Shown in pieces: positions 17,801 to 27,322 of a stretch of 64,000 bases of DNA. Below the pieces are notes generated by a model. The model did no database searches and was not told the DNA's origin. It saw nothing but the letters and a program-made list of their open reading frames with translations. The stretch is taken from the NCBI GenBank assembly GCA_039105265.1, contig JAPFFF010000006.1, positions 4,960,001-5,024,000 on the forward strand, given 5' to 3'. The stretch comes from Tritrichomonas musculus. Lineage: Eukaryota; Parabasalia; Tritrichomonadida; Tritrichomonadidae. Positions within the stretch are counted from its first letter, which is position 1; each line of letters opens with the position of its first letter. The translations under genes and the position numbers were made by a program.

Positions 17801-19477
17801 ACAATGTTTAACATGATCTTCAAATCTATATAAATTCTCATTACCATAATGAACATAAGATTTACATTTATGACATATATGAATATGTGTTAGCTTTTCT
17901 GCATCTTTAATAAACATAATATGAATAGTAAGATCTTTAGTAAATAATAATGCTGAATAGGTTTGATAATCTTTATTGAAAAACCATTGTTCTTGAATAT
18001 CATATTGTTTAGTATCACTGTAATATTCATAAATATCAACATTAATCTTATGTTTTTGAGCTGATTCTTTCATTTCATCTAATGTTACACCTTTAAATTG
18101 ATCTAATATGAGTTGTCCTTCTTTTGGTATTTTCTTTGTATATTTAATGTTATGTTCTTCTAATAATAGTTTCTTAGCTCTTTTAGTTCTATGATATATT
18201 GTATATATCATATTTTTATCTTTTCTTTGATTTTCTGGATTTGTTAATTCAGGATATAAACAACAAGCTAAGAATCTAAACCAACATAAGTTATCATCTT
18301 CATCATCAGCTATTATATAATTCTTTTGTGTTTTGAAAATTTGGGGTAAATCTTTAATATGACCTGTTACTTTTCTTATTCTAGATATGGTAAAAGATAC
18401 AGAATTAACAATTGTTAGTTTCGTACTTGATGATGTAGTTTCATAACTATTTAATACTGTTTCAATATACATTTTACATTCTTCTAAACTTTGTTCATTA
18501 TTAACTAATATTGGAATTGAAGATTTATAGTTCTTCCATCTTATATATCTAGCTTCATACTCATATCGTTCTTCATATTTGCTAAAATCAAATATGCTAG
18601 ATTCAAAAACACCTGATAATTGAAAATGAATCTTAAATGGTTTTATCTCTTCTTTGTATACTTTATATAATGATTCGTATATGTTATTAAGTGACTTTAT
18701 ATTATTAAAATAGTATGTAATTATTGGTTCTTTATTATCAATTCGTTCTTTAACAACATCATTTTTATAATCATATGTTTTTAATGTAGCAATAGCTCTA
18801 TCTAAATCAAAAGGGTAATTAATAATGAGATATTCTTCACTTTTACTATCAAAATTGTGTATATGTTTCTCTAAATATTCATATAGTTCTTCATTTTCAG
18901 GTTCATAATATTCTTCTTTCTTAATATCTTGATTTAAAGGTGAATCAGGTATAATAAGCTTTTTATGCTTTTCATCTAATATAGGATGATCTTTTTGATT
19001 AATTAAACCAATAGCTTCGTTTAATGCATTTTTAGCTATTTGTATCTTGTTTGCTATTTCTTTTGCTTTATTTTGTTTTGCATTTATTTGTTCATTTAGT
19101 TTATCTAACTTATCACCTTCTTTGAATTGTTCTTTATTAAAGTTAGCAAAATAGTTATTATCTTGTTCTAATCGTTCTTGTTGTTCTTGTTGTTCTTGTT
19201 CTAATCGTTCTTGTTGTTCTCTTAATTTACGATTAATATATTGATTAATCTTTCTCATTTCAATTCTAGGTGCATTTCGTCCTTCATTATTAATATAATC
19301 AGATTCATTTAAATAATCTCGTAAAACTGATATATTTGCTCTTATACAACCTCTTCCTTCATATATATCTAAATTAGTATGTAAATGTCTATTTATTGTA
19401 TTAATCATATTAACAACTTCAGCGTTTGTAATAAGTCCATTTTCTGTATTGAAATCGTTTAATACTAATTGTGTCAT
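14867..19477 (-). CDS. Protein-primed family B DNA polymerase with OTU-like, zinc-finger and HNH-like regions
   Basis: A 1536-residue Maverick replication enzyme. Order of parts: a Q/E-rich coiled N-terminus (about 85-120); an OTU-cysteine-protease-like segment near 395-560 beginning DEDDNLCWFRFLACCLYP; a C2HC-type zinc finger near 570 (CHKC, then H-x3-HC); 3'-5' exonuclease motifs YDFET (D606), FGFNSSRFDSNLF and AYNDNDVEMM; an HNH-nuclease-like block around 945-1000 (CYLC, LDRIDNNIGH with D968, CLECNKLH); polymerase motif A DFNSLYPSS (D1079); motif B KISMNGSYGYDG; motif C GDTDSAYF (D1370, D1372); and a KxY-type APKCYTIF. All key acids are present. Protein-primed replication from the terminal repeats is family knowledge. 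The gene lies just inside the right inverted repeat. Confidence 0.95.
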   Translation of the reverse strand: MTQLVLNDFNTENGLITNAEVVNMINTINRHLHTNLDIYEGRGCIRANISVLRDYLNESDYINNEGRNAPRIEMRKINQYINRKLREQQERLEQEQQEQQERLEQDNNYFANFNKEQFKEGDKLDKLNEQINAKQNKAKEIANKIQIAKNALNEAIGLINQKDHPILDEKHKKLIIPDSPLNQDIKKEEYYEPENEELYEYLEKHIHNFDSKSEEYLIINYPFDLDRAIATLKTYDYKNDVVKERIDNKEPIITYYFNNIKSLNNIYESLYKVYKEEIKPFKIHFQLSGVFESSIFDFSKYEERYEYEARYIRWKNYKSSIPILVNNEQSLEECKMYIETVLNSYETTSSSTKLTIVNSVSFTISRIRKVTGHIKDLPQIFKTQKNYIIADDEDDNLCWFRFLACCLYPELTNPENQRKDKNMIYTIYHRTKRAKKLLLEEHNIKYTKKIPKEGQLILDQFKGVTLDEMKESAQKHKINVDIYEYYSDTKQYDIQEQWFFNKDYQTYSALLFTKDLTIHIMFIKDAEKLTHIHICHKCKSYVHYGNENLYRFEDHVKHCDSKFKKQFVPNKEALPYCPHILNNSVYEYCLAHNIEWKPNIYYITYDFETMEQIVNKEIGKSTTINSRLIPISVSSCVKSAKGILTKNFSLRDSNEFIINWINWLFEQSLTVYKDKQQYSCVPENIDNNINVITVFGFNSSRFDSNLFKQYLNAEHWKIESNSIIGTLSSLKQFILVSSKYDTKLRFIDAQSFVAGGTLKQFGIDFGGLDNSNKGVFPYEAINSENYNEVLSKSEPFNYDDFYSYLNQKNPLTKEEYEEYVKDSKNYSDRWSYLLAYNDNDVEMMIKPIDNLIKMNAEYKVDLFSNLSLSKCSACIKYALAYKDFDVNTNYDVINKENTFKPNMKWFRFKCDCYYKQDQKYNQTHKDNQRNLDKCISVSDYDEFMKMYKDSYCYLCGEHFTNENKPTLDRIDNNIGHELKNCRLACLECNKLHKREDEKITRLRIQLKKFCKLHHLPTLINDEQEYYSLRNNITGGLSNVQHRYNIKGETYINKFRYDSENNKVISYNTENIMTHVLGIDFNSLYPSSFSSTKHDFNKYHGGIMYMPGSFIKRIEVKDKQSKQRALDIITNKTRFQPNPKYLFKAEVKLVCPKNKINYFINFPPVFRNIMIKNEENVIGSYMYNYLEKHKLTSLNKEERKLTMLLDTYGQYMTFSNYYLWFLLDHGLVLEDVKSVSLYEAHTGFNEFVTTFMKKRQDIISKKEKGNEKFYKISMNGSYGYDGINNEKFCKVKICDTNKAYQYIISQTYMNGSKLNDDLFIIQNQPKYYHCTTCLQESFFTLDNAKFWYLTFYYDFMNRCLDTNKFHFIEGDTDSAYFAISGDSTKDINQEFKYIIKDHDFYNKHIYKFMPNPNINTIEDEKKLLGCAIEKIGDNMIALAPKCYTIFNNNKQTKAIKIKGVSLKKNKIEYEDYNDILANQSIKIGKNINLQMKNNIMSKITVNKNALTASHTKMIVLENQACLPYIYGISANNYFVEF

Positions 19478-19637
19478 TTTGTATTTTTAGTGTAAATAAA
19501 AAGAAAAAAACAAATTTATAAAAAATAAATAAATAAAATAAAAAGTTACATTTATTTCGTTTTTCTATTTTTTCTATTTTTATTTTATCTATTTATTCTT
19601 TAACCGTCTATTTTATTCTATTCAATTTATTCTATAC

Positions 19638-20077
19638 AAATTCAAAATTTATTTTATTATATTTTTTTTATTCATTTTGTTCTATAACCGTCATTTTTAA
19701 TACAATTACTCTTTAACCTTCATTTTTCATTTCTCATTCTTCATTCTTTCATTTCTCATTCTTTAGTTCTTCATTTCTCATTTTTTTTTATTTTTTATAT
19801 CTCATTTTACAAAATCACTTTTTCAAATAAATCATTTTTTTTTACGAATACGAGATTTCAAGTATCAAATCGTCAAAAAAACGCAATTATAGCAGAATTG
19901 ATGAGTTTTATCGTGATTGTTTGATTGTGTAGATTCAGTAGTGAAAAATTCGAAATCACTACAAATGATAGACCTACTTCTGATGCAATTTTGTACTATT
20001 GCTATAAAATACATAGTGATCAGTGGGGCTAGAAGTGAAAATTATTTGGTATGCAATCCGAACATACTATTACTACT
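19638..20077 (-). repeat. Right terminal inverted repeat of the Maverick
   Basis: This is the 440-base reverse-complement partner of 1366-1806. It starts 160 bp upstream of the DNA polymerase start codon, so the polymerase promoter may lie in or next to it. The A/T-rich interior contains the same imperfect GAATGAGAAATGA-like tandem units on the opposite strand. Confidence 0.95.
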
Positions 20078-20083
20078 ACCGTT
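20078..20083. repeat. Right target-site duplication (ACCGTT)
   Basis: The direct copy of the left hexamer follows the last base of the element. Removing the element and one hexamer predicts the pre-insertion junction GTGTACCGTTTTGA. Confidence 0.93.
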
Positions 20084-20154
20084 TTGAAAGTGATGTTACT
20101 GTTTCAGCAAGAACTAATTGAAATTGATAAAAAATATTCTTCACGAACAGAATT
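20084..20154. other. Short gap between Maverick and kinase gene
   Basis: Only 71 bp separate the right target duplication from the stop codon of the multi-kinase gene, so the transposon landed in or beside that gene's 3' untranslated or termination region. No other signal is visible. Confidence 0.7.
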
Positions 20155-23100
20155 TTATTCATTCTTTGTATTTAGTTGTTCAATGTATGATTTAAATGAT
20201 TTCTTATCGATATTATCTGATATGAAATTTGTATTATTTTCCAGAATATCAATGATCTCATCAAAAGTTGGTCTTTCTTTTGGATCATAGGCCCAGCATT
20301 GTTCAATTAGTTTTCTGTAACAAATTGGAATTGTTTTTTTAATTTCTGGATGTTTTTCTTTGATTCTTACTTCATAAAATATATATCTATAATAATTAAA
20401 ATCACTAAATGCTCTTTCTCGAGTTATAATCTCATACACAATCATAGCAAATGAATAAACATCACTAGATTTTGAATATTTATTTGTTTTAATAACTTCT
20501 GGTGCCGAATAAACATCAAATCTTTGTTCAGTGATTGTTGATTTAGTCGTCATACTATTAGAAATCAAAATTTGTGAGCATAATCCAAAATCTGAGAGTT
20601 TTGGTTGTAATAAATCAGTCAAAAAGATGTTTGATGGTTTCAAATTTCTATGAATGATGTTTAATGAATGCAAATGATTCATTCCTGCTGCAATTCCATA
20701 GATTATTATTAATTTTTTGGTATCGTCCAAAGATGAGATTTCTTCATATTTACGTTTATATTCAAAATAATTGGTTAATGTCATGCCTCGCAAAAATTCA
20801 GTGATAACAACTGGCTTTGCATTCCCCTTGAAGTCAGATGGACTGAAACCTATCATTTTCACTATACAAGGATGATTGATTTGAGAAATTGTATTCATTT
20901 CCCTTGATATGTATTGCATCTCATCATCAGTGAATTGATTCATATCTAAGTTCGATACTCGTGCTAAGAAAACTTCATCATTTTCTTTTTGTTTAACTTT
21001 CATGACTTTATTAAATTCATTTTTCAAAATTATATCATTTTGTTCAAATTTACTCAAATCTATAAAATAGTCTTTAAATGACGGATCTGTTTTTTCGGTT
21101 TCAACAATCTTAATAAATGATAAAATTGTGGTTTCATTTACTTTTCTCCTAATATTTTGAACTGGAACTATTTTAACTTCTTTTTTAGGTTTATTTTGTT
21201 GTTTTTCATTTGAATCATTATAATAGAACTTTTCACCAACCAATCTGGCATATGAAATGACTTCGTCAATATCTATATTATCAGAAATGAAACTTTTATC
21301 TGTACTCAATAATTCAACAATTTCTGTAAATGTTGGCCTGTCTTTTGGTTCATGTGACCAGCATGCTTCAATAAGTCTTTTATAACAACTTGGAACAGAA
21401 TCATTAAATTCTGGACGAATTTTTTTGTTGCAAACTTTTATTGCTATTTCATACAAATTATTTCCTACATATGGAAGCTTAAGGGTGACGATTTCATAAA
21501 CAATTAATGCAAAAGCGTAAATATCACCTTCTTTTAAATAATTAGCATGAGATAATATTTCAGGAGACATGTAAACTGGAGTTCCAACTTGTTTCGAAGG
21601 ATGAAGATCATCAGGAGGGAAATATCTAGATAATCCGAAATCGCTGACTTTTGGATATAGAAATTCATCAAGAAGAATATTTTCTGGTTTTAAATCTCTG
21701 TGAAGAATATTTTTTGAATGCAAATATTTCATTCCTGCTGCAATTCCATATATAACAATGAATTTCTTTGTATCATCCCATCCAGGAAGAGCACAACCTC
21801 CTCTTTCTAATTTTAGGATGTCTTTTAAATTTCCAGCTTCATAAACATCTGTGATTATGATTGATCTTTTATTTTTTTTAAAGTCGGTATCACTATATCC
21901 GATAAACTTAATAATCGCATGATTATCAAGTTTTGAGATTATATCAACTTCTCTTGATAAATATTTTATTCTATCTTCATCAAGATCTTCAGTTTCATCT
22001 TTAATTTTTTTAGCAGCATAAGTTTCTTCTCCATTTTTCTTTTTAATTTTATAAACTTTGGCAAAACTTCCTTTTCCTAACTTGTGTAATTTAACATATT
22101 TTTCTAGATTTAAACGTTTGATTGATTCTGGAATAGTAAGTTCAGTTTTTGATTTGTCAAAATTAACTCTATATTTCTTAAATCGAATGCTTGTTTTATT
22201 TTCAACATAATTAACATATGAATAAAAGAGATCGCTGTCAATGTTTTCAATAGATGTAGCTTTCTCAATTAAATATTCAACAATTTGTGAAAATGTAGGC
22301 CTGTCTTCAATTTGATCTGACCAACAAGCTTTAATAAGATCTCTATATATATCAGATATAGTGGATTTGATTTGGGGTCTATCACCTTGTGATACTTTAG
22401 ACATAATCATGTAATCATATTTGTAATCAAAAGGAATTGAAAGTGTTATCATCTCATAAATAAGCATACCAAATGAATACACATCACTAGCTTTTGAATA
22501 CTCTCGATATTGAAATATTTCTGGAGCCATATAAAGTGTTGTGCCTACAAGGTTGTCTCCCGAATTGAATGCATCATTTTCTCCGTTGTTTGATATAAAT
22601 TTTGATAATCCAAAATCGCATATTTTAGGGAATAGATGTTCATCTTCAAGAATGTTGGATGGCTTTAAATCTCGATGTATAATACCTAATGAATGCAAAT
22701 ATTTCATTGCTGATGCAATTCCATAAATGTTGATGAGCTTTTTAGTATCATCCCATCCTTTTGTCTTATCTGGAGATGTTCTTTCATGAGTAATAATATC
22801 GCTTAATGATTTGTTTTTAACATATTCCATGAATATTGTTGGCTTCGGCTTTTTCCTAAGGTCAAATGGGCTATATCCAATGAATCTTACAATAGCTTGA
22901 TGATTAACTTTAGACATTATATCCACTTCGCGTTTCAAATAAGTAAATTGTTCGTCAGTGCAATCAACTGTATAATTGAATATCTTAGCAACTAAAATTT
23001 CATTATTATAGACATTTTTAATAATGCATATTTTAGCATTAGATTGAATTCCTCCGATTTCTCTTAATGGTATGTATTCATTGATGTTAATATTGAAATC

Positions 23101-26100
23101 TTGTGCTATAGGAAATTTAAATTTCTCAGTTATTTTAAACTGATCGGATGATTCATCAAATTTATCAAATGAATTAACAAATTGAAAATATTCATCTTCG
23201 TCAACTCCTTCCAAAATAAAGTTTGGATCTGTTCTTAACAAGCTTACAATATCACTGAAATGTGGTCTTTTTATTGGATCACTTGACCAGCATAATTGGA
23301 TAAGATTTTGATAGCTTTCAGGAATTAAATGTAGCTTTTTTGGACGAGAATTTCTTATAACAACTTCATTTATTATATGATTAGCGCTCTTATATTCAGA
23401 ATATGGTTCCTGATTTGTTAAAAGTTCATACAATATAATTGAAAAAGCATAAACATCGCTCGACTTACTATATCCATTACGTTCCCAAACTTCAGGTGCA
23501 ATGTATGCTGGCTTGCCAAGTATTTCACGATCATTTGAATGCGGTTTTTCTGCTAAATCTTTAATAAGTAAAAAATTTGTAATAATGGGATTAAAAGATT
23601 CATCAAGAAAAATACTGCCCGGTTGAAGTTTTCTATGAACAATATTTTTACTATGTAAATATTTCATTCCAGATGCAATTCCATAGATACAAATAAGTTT
23701 TTTTGTATTGGTCCACTTTGGATTGTGTGTACTTTGTTCATTTTTAAAAAGCTCTTTTAACGTAGAATTTTTAGCTATTTTTGTTATTACAACTAGATTT
23801 GGATTATTGTCAAAGTCATCTGTACTATAATCTATAATTTTTTGAATTGATGGATGATCGAATTCAAAGAACATTTGGATCAAATTAAGTAATGACACAT
23901 CTTTGAGTTTTAAAGACTGCGAATCAAATACTTCAGCTGCATAAATAGTGCCAGTCTTGTATTCAACAGCATTATATACTTCTGATTTGCTTGATTTGTG
24001 AATTGATGTTTGCTTTTTATATCTTTTTGATAATCCTTTTGCCATGTTTTCTTCTGGTATGATTTTTTCTATTTTACTTGGTAAACCATTTGAAACAATT
24101 TTTTTCTTGTATTTTTCAGGTTTAAAATGATCATATTCATAGTAAATTTTCATCAGATTATCAATGCTATATTTTTTAAATTGCATATTTGTTCCATTTT
24201 CAATATAATCAACATATGAAAAAAATTGTTCAATATCAATGTTTTCAATTGATTCTGTTTTGTCAATTAGAAAGTCGATAATATCTGAAAAAGTCGGTAG
24301 TTTTTCAATATCTTTTGATAAACACTTGCTAGAAAGAAGATCATAAACATTTGGAATATTTAAGCATTTAACAAAATCACAAAATGAATACAAGTCTTTA
24401 ACTCTATTATTCTCTTCTTCTTCTTCATATAATTCGGTCTTTTTAAAAGGGAAATTAAATATTTTTGGGAAAAGATATTCATCTTCAAAGATGTTTGATG
24501 GCTCTAAGTTAATATTAAAAATTCTTAATGAATGAAAATATTTAATTACCGATGCAATCCCATAAATATTGATGTACTTTTTCGTATCATCCCATCCTTT
24601 TGGTGCTTTTAATTTCCTTTCAAGATTAAGAATTTTTTTTAATGATCCATTTTTCGCGTATTCAAGAAATATTGTTGGTTTTATTTTGTTATTAAAGTCA
24701 AGGATAAAATAGCCTCTAAACTTCATGATTGATCTATGACTTGTATTTACTCTAAAATATAATTCATCAATTAAATCATCTATATCTTTATCATAAAATT
24801 GAAAAATATCATTAAATGCTTTTGCCAAAAAATGTTCTCCAGTTTTTTTGTCTTGAATCACATATTTATATGAATATTTACCAAAAGCTTCTAAATCATT
24901 AATTTCCAATAAAAAATTGGATTGATTATAATTTTTTATATCAAAATCATCCTGAATCTTAGTTTTAATTTGATTCTTATCTTTTATTGTTTCTTTTTCA
25001 TCATTTATTTCTTCAAGTGCTTGAGAAATCAAATAAGAAAATTTTTTTATATATTTGTATTCACTAGAAATTGAATTTTTTATATTTTCAATTATATCTA
25101 CGCCTGTGATCTTTTCATTCTTGTGTATTAAATATTTTAACAATATTTTAAATGAAAACAAATGATTTTTATGGAGACATTGTAAAAGTAATGGATAAAT
25201 AGACGAGCATTTTAAATTCGGATAATTATTGATGATATAACGAATAGCATAAAAATTTCCATCAAAGACAATTGCTTTCAAATCTACTGTTTCATTCTTA
25301 ATATCGTCAAAATTGTCATGTTCAGATAATAACTTAATAATCTTCATATTTGCAAATGAAGAGCAAGCAAAAATAAATGGAGAGAAGTTTTTAATCGTAC
25401 TATTTGTATCGATATCAGGATAATTCAGCAAAATTTCAACTGCCTTTGTATTATCTTCTTTAATTGATTTATAAAGAAACGTGCATCCTTCATCATTGTG
25501 ATAATTTATTTTTATATTCGCATATTTCATTAATTCCGTAAAGAAAAAGTTGGATGGATCTGACAAACTTTCATAAATAATTTCATGAATATTACCTTTA
25601 ACAAATTGCTGATTGTTATTGAAAAATGGAATCAATGTTGTCTTAAAAAAGGTAAAATTATTAGAGATAAAAGTATCCTTGATAATGTTTAAAATTATAT
25701 TTTTGTTTGAAGCTTTTGTATGAGATAATTCATTCATTGAATCGTCAAATTTCCATGATAAAATTGAGAAATTAAATTTTTTTTCATAAAATTTGTCTTT
25801 AAAATTCGATTTTAGATAATTTATCATATCTTCATTATTAGCAAAAATTGATCTAAGAATAATAGACTCATCGATTTCAGATACTTTGGATTGAGATAAT
25901 AAAAAGTGACAAATTTTTGTCGATTTGAAATGTACTGCGTATTCGAGTAATGACATATCAGATGAAAAAACGCAAAAGTTTTCAAACAATGATTCATTTA
26001 TTTTTGTTTTATATGTTAATTTTGATTCTCTAAATAACTTTTCGAATGTATCAATGTCATCTGTTTTAATTGAAAGTCGAAGTTGGTCTTTTTCAATTTC

Positions 26101-26682
26101 TCGATAAATTGAATCATTAAAATCAGCTGATTTTCGAAGCCATTCGATATATTTGTCTCTTGTCTGTTTGAGTTCTTCGATGGAATCTGATGAGAAATTT
26201 ATTTCATTTTGGTATTTTAGCTCTTTCTCAAATATTTCTGGCTCTTCTTCGATAATTTCTGGCAGGAAAAATTGAATGACTTTAGAAGTTTTGTCTTTTT
26301 TTGAATTAAGAATGATTTGCTCAATAGAAATCAATCCTTGTTTATACATGAGATATTTAAAAACTAAATCATTCCCAAATATATTCCAGAAAAATGATGA
26401 TTCGTCTTGTAAATATAATTTTAAATATCTCATTAAATTATCAATAAGAATTATTGTATTTCTTTTCTTTGATATATCACTAATTAGCGAATAATATGCA
26501 ATTAGTCTGCATACAACCCTCAAATAATCTTTTCTTATTCGGATACTAAGAGGAATTTGATCAATCAGTTTATTGATTTCTTCTTGGCTTGAATCGTTTT
26601 TTAAATTAAGTAAATTTAGTTGTATTTTTGCAAACGAATTGATTTTTGCATCTTCAGACAAAAATATCCGATTTTTAGTCAT
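20155..26682 (-). CDS. Giant ankyrin-repeat plus five-domain TKL-like kinase/pseudokinase protein
   Basis: 2175 residues from ATG 26682 (the frame also extends one TTG codon upstream). About residues 1-560 form the helical and ankyrin-like region typical of trichomonad proteins (DUF3447 type: EGCTFLYKSIKEDNTKAVEILLNYPDID). Five kinase-like units follow at roughly 590-880, 900-1165, 1195-1490, 1525-1790 and 1865-2160. Unit 1 has FNINLEPSN (N725) instead of HRD and no DFG. Unit 2 has HRKL (K1018) and no DFG. Units 3 and 4 have HRDLKP (D1338, D1663), DFGLS and APE or SPE. Unit 5 has HRNL (N2013) but a DFG. So two units look active and three look like pseudokinases. Units share YGIA-x-x-M-x-(Y/H)LHS and end in CW-x-x-x-P-x-x-RPTF, as TKL kinases do. 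Signalling role is inferred. Confidence 0.88.
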   Translation of the reverse strand: MTKNRIFLSEDAKINSFAKIQLNLLNLKNDSSQEEINKLIDQIPLSIRIRKDYLRVVCRLIAYYSLISDISKKRNTIILIDNLMRYLKLYLQDESSFFWNIFGNDLVFKYLMYKQGLISIEQIILNSKKDKTSKVIQFFLPEIIEEEPEIFEKELKYQNEINFSSDSIEELKQTRDKYIEWLRKSADFNDSIYREIEKDQLRLSIKTDDIDTFEKLFRESKLTYKTKINESLFENFCVFSSDMSLLEYAVHFKSTKICHFLLSQSKVSEIDESIILRSIFANNEDMINYLKSNFKDKFYEKKFNFSILSWKFDDSMNELSHTKASNKNIILNIIKDTFISNNFTFFKTTLIPFFNNNQQFVKGNIHEIIYESLSDPSNFFFTELMKYANIKINYHNDEGCTFLYKSIKEDNTKAVEILLNYPDIDTNSTIKNFSPFIFACSSFANMKIIKLLSEHDNFDDIKNETVDLKAIVFDGNFYAIRYIINNYPNLKCSSIYPLLLQCLHKNHLFSFKILLKYLIHKNEKITGVDIIENIKNSISSEYKYIKKFSYLISQALEEINDEKETIKDKNQIKTKIQDDFDIKNYNQSNFLLEINDLEAFGKYSYKYVIQDKKTGEHFLAKAFNDIFQFYDKDIDDLIDELYFRVNTSHRSIMKFRGYFILDFNNKIKPTIFLEYAKNGSLKKILNLERKLKAPKGWDDTKKYINIYGIASVIKYFHSLRIFNINLEPSNIFEDEYLFPKIFNFPFKKTELYEEEEENNRVKDLYSFCDFVKCLNIPNVYDLLSSKCLSKDIEKLPTFSDIIDFLIDKTESIENIDIEQFFSYVDYIENGTNMQFKKYSIDNLMKIYYEYDHFKPEKYKKKIVSNGLPSKIEKIIPEENMAKGLSKRYKKQTSIHKSSKSEVYNAVEYKTGTIYAAEVFDSQSLKLKDVSLLNLIQMFFEFDHPSIQKIIDYSTDDFDNNPNLVVITKIAKNSTLKELFKNEQSTHNPKWTNTKKLICIYGIASGMKYLHSKNIVHRKLQPGSIFLDESFNPIITNFLLIKDLAEKPHSNDREILGKPAYIAPEVWERNGYSKSSDVYAFSIILYELLTNQEPYSEYKSANHIINEVVIRNSRPKKLHLIPESYQNLIQLCWSSDPIKRPHFSDIVSLLRTDPNFILEGVDEDEYFQFVNSFDKFDESSDQFKITEKFKFPIAQDFNININEYIPLREIGGIQSNAKICIIKNVYNNEILVAKIFNYTVDCTDEQFTYLKREVDIMSKVNHQAIVRFIGYSPFDLRKKPKPTIFMEYVKNKSLSDIITHERTSPDKTKGWDDTKKLINIYGIASAMKYLHSLGIIHRDLKPSNILEDEHLFPKICDFGLSKFISNNGENDAFNSGDNLVGTTLYMAPEIFQYREYSKASDVYSFGMLIYEMITLSIPFDYKYDYMIMSKVSQGDRPQIKSTISDIYRDLIKACWSDQIEDRPTFSQIVEYLIEKATSIENIDSDLFYSYVNYVENKTSIRFKKYRVNFDKSKTELTIPESIKRLNLEKYVKLHKLGKGSFAKVYKIKKKNGEETYAAKKIKDETEDLDEDRIKYLSREVDIISKLDNHAIIKFIGYSDTDFKKNKRSIIITDVYEAGNLKDILKLERGGCALPGWDDTKKFIVIYGIAAGMKYLHSKNILHRDLKPENILLDEFLYPKVSDFGLSRYFPPDDLHPSKQVGTPVYMSPEILSHANYLKEGDIYAFALIVYEIVTLKLPYVGNNLYEIAIKVCNKKIRPEFNDSVPSCYKRLIEACWSHEPKDRPTFTEIVELLSTDKSFISDNIDIDEVISYARLVGEKFYYNDSNEKQQNKPKKEVKIVPVQNIRRKVNETTILSFIKIVETEKTDPSFKDYFIDLSKFEQNDIILKNEFNKVMKVKQKENDEVFLARVSNLDMNQFTDDEMQYISREMNTISQINHPCIVKMIGFSPSDFKGNAKPVVITEFLRGMTLTNYFEYKRKYEEISSLDDTKKLIIIYGIAAGMNHLHSLNIIHRNLKPSNIFLTDLLQPKLSDFGLCSQILISNSMTTKSTITEQRFDVYSAPEVIKTNKYSKSSDVYSFAMIVYEIITRERAFSDFNYYRYIFYEVRIKEKHPEIKKTIPICYRKLIEQCWAYDPKERPTFDEIIDILENNTNFISDNIDKKSFKSYIEQLNTKNE

Positions 26683-27320
26683 CAAAATTATAAAATTTAT
26701 CAGCTTTGCTAAACTTAGTCAATTTTTGAATCAGTTAAATTTGAGGAGGCTCTCAATAAATTGAATACTTTCCTAAAAATGATTTTTTCTACGAATAAAA
26801 AAAGATAAATAAATAAAGTAAATAAAAGAATAGTAAGTATAACAGAACATAAGCAAATATATATGGATTATAAAATTCATTTCTCTTTACATCATGAGAT
26901 TTCAGTCTTCTTTTTATGTATAATTTCAACAAGTAAAAGACTTTTAAAATGGATTTTATTGCAGCAATTTAGCCAAATTTACAAAAAATCACAAATTTAA
27001 AAGCTATATAAAAGAAATAATGCATAGTTAAAGTATTGTTTTTTATATATCATTAAGCTTAAATTATTAAAATCTATTTGGATTGAAAAGAAGTGAGTTA
27101 CAATTGATATTGGTATTTATAAATCATTAATAAAACTTTCTAATTGATTTTAAAACGCAATTAACTGTCGATCCTTCTAATTTAATTTAAAAATTTTGTA
27201 ATGTCGGCATTCAGTGAATCGTATTATAATTTCTTACAATTAATTTTTAAAGAAAACTTTAAAGCTCGCTGATTTTTAAATTAGGTTTTCATTAAAAAAG
27301 TTATTATTATATATAGTCTT
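26683..27320. other. AT-rich intergenic stretch, nothing recognised
   Basis: Upstream of the kinase gene there are about 640 bp of AT-rich DNA with no supportable gene, repeat or RNA. The promoter of the kinase gene must lie in its first part. Confidence 0.5.
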
Positions 27321-27322
27321 TA

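Larger units (their letters stand above)
1366..20077. mobile_element. Complete Maverick/Polinton DNA transposon (18.7 kb)
   Basis: The element begins AGTAGTAATAG and ends CTATTACTACT. It is bounded by inverted repeats of 441 and 440 bp and by the same hexamer ACCGTT on both sides. AG-starting termini, long inverted repeats and 6-bp target duplications are diagnostic of Maverick/Polinton elements. The hallmark genes are all here: protein-primed PolB, retroviral-type integrase, FtsK/HerA-like packaging ATPase and double-jelly-roll capsid protein. All core frames are open and the two repeats differ by one base in an A-run (10 versus 9), so the insertion looks recent and possibly still competent. 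Genes are tightly packed on both strands. I could not identify a separate adenovirus-type maturation protease. Confidence 0.96.
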
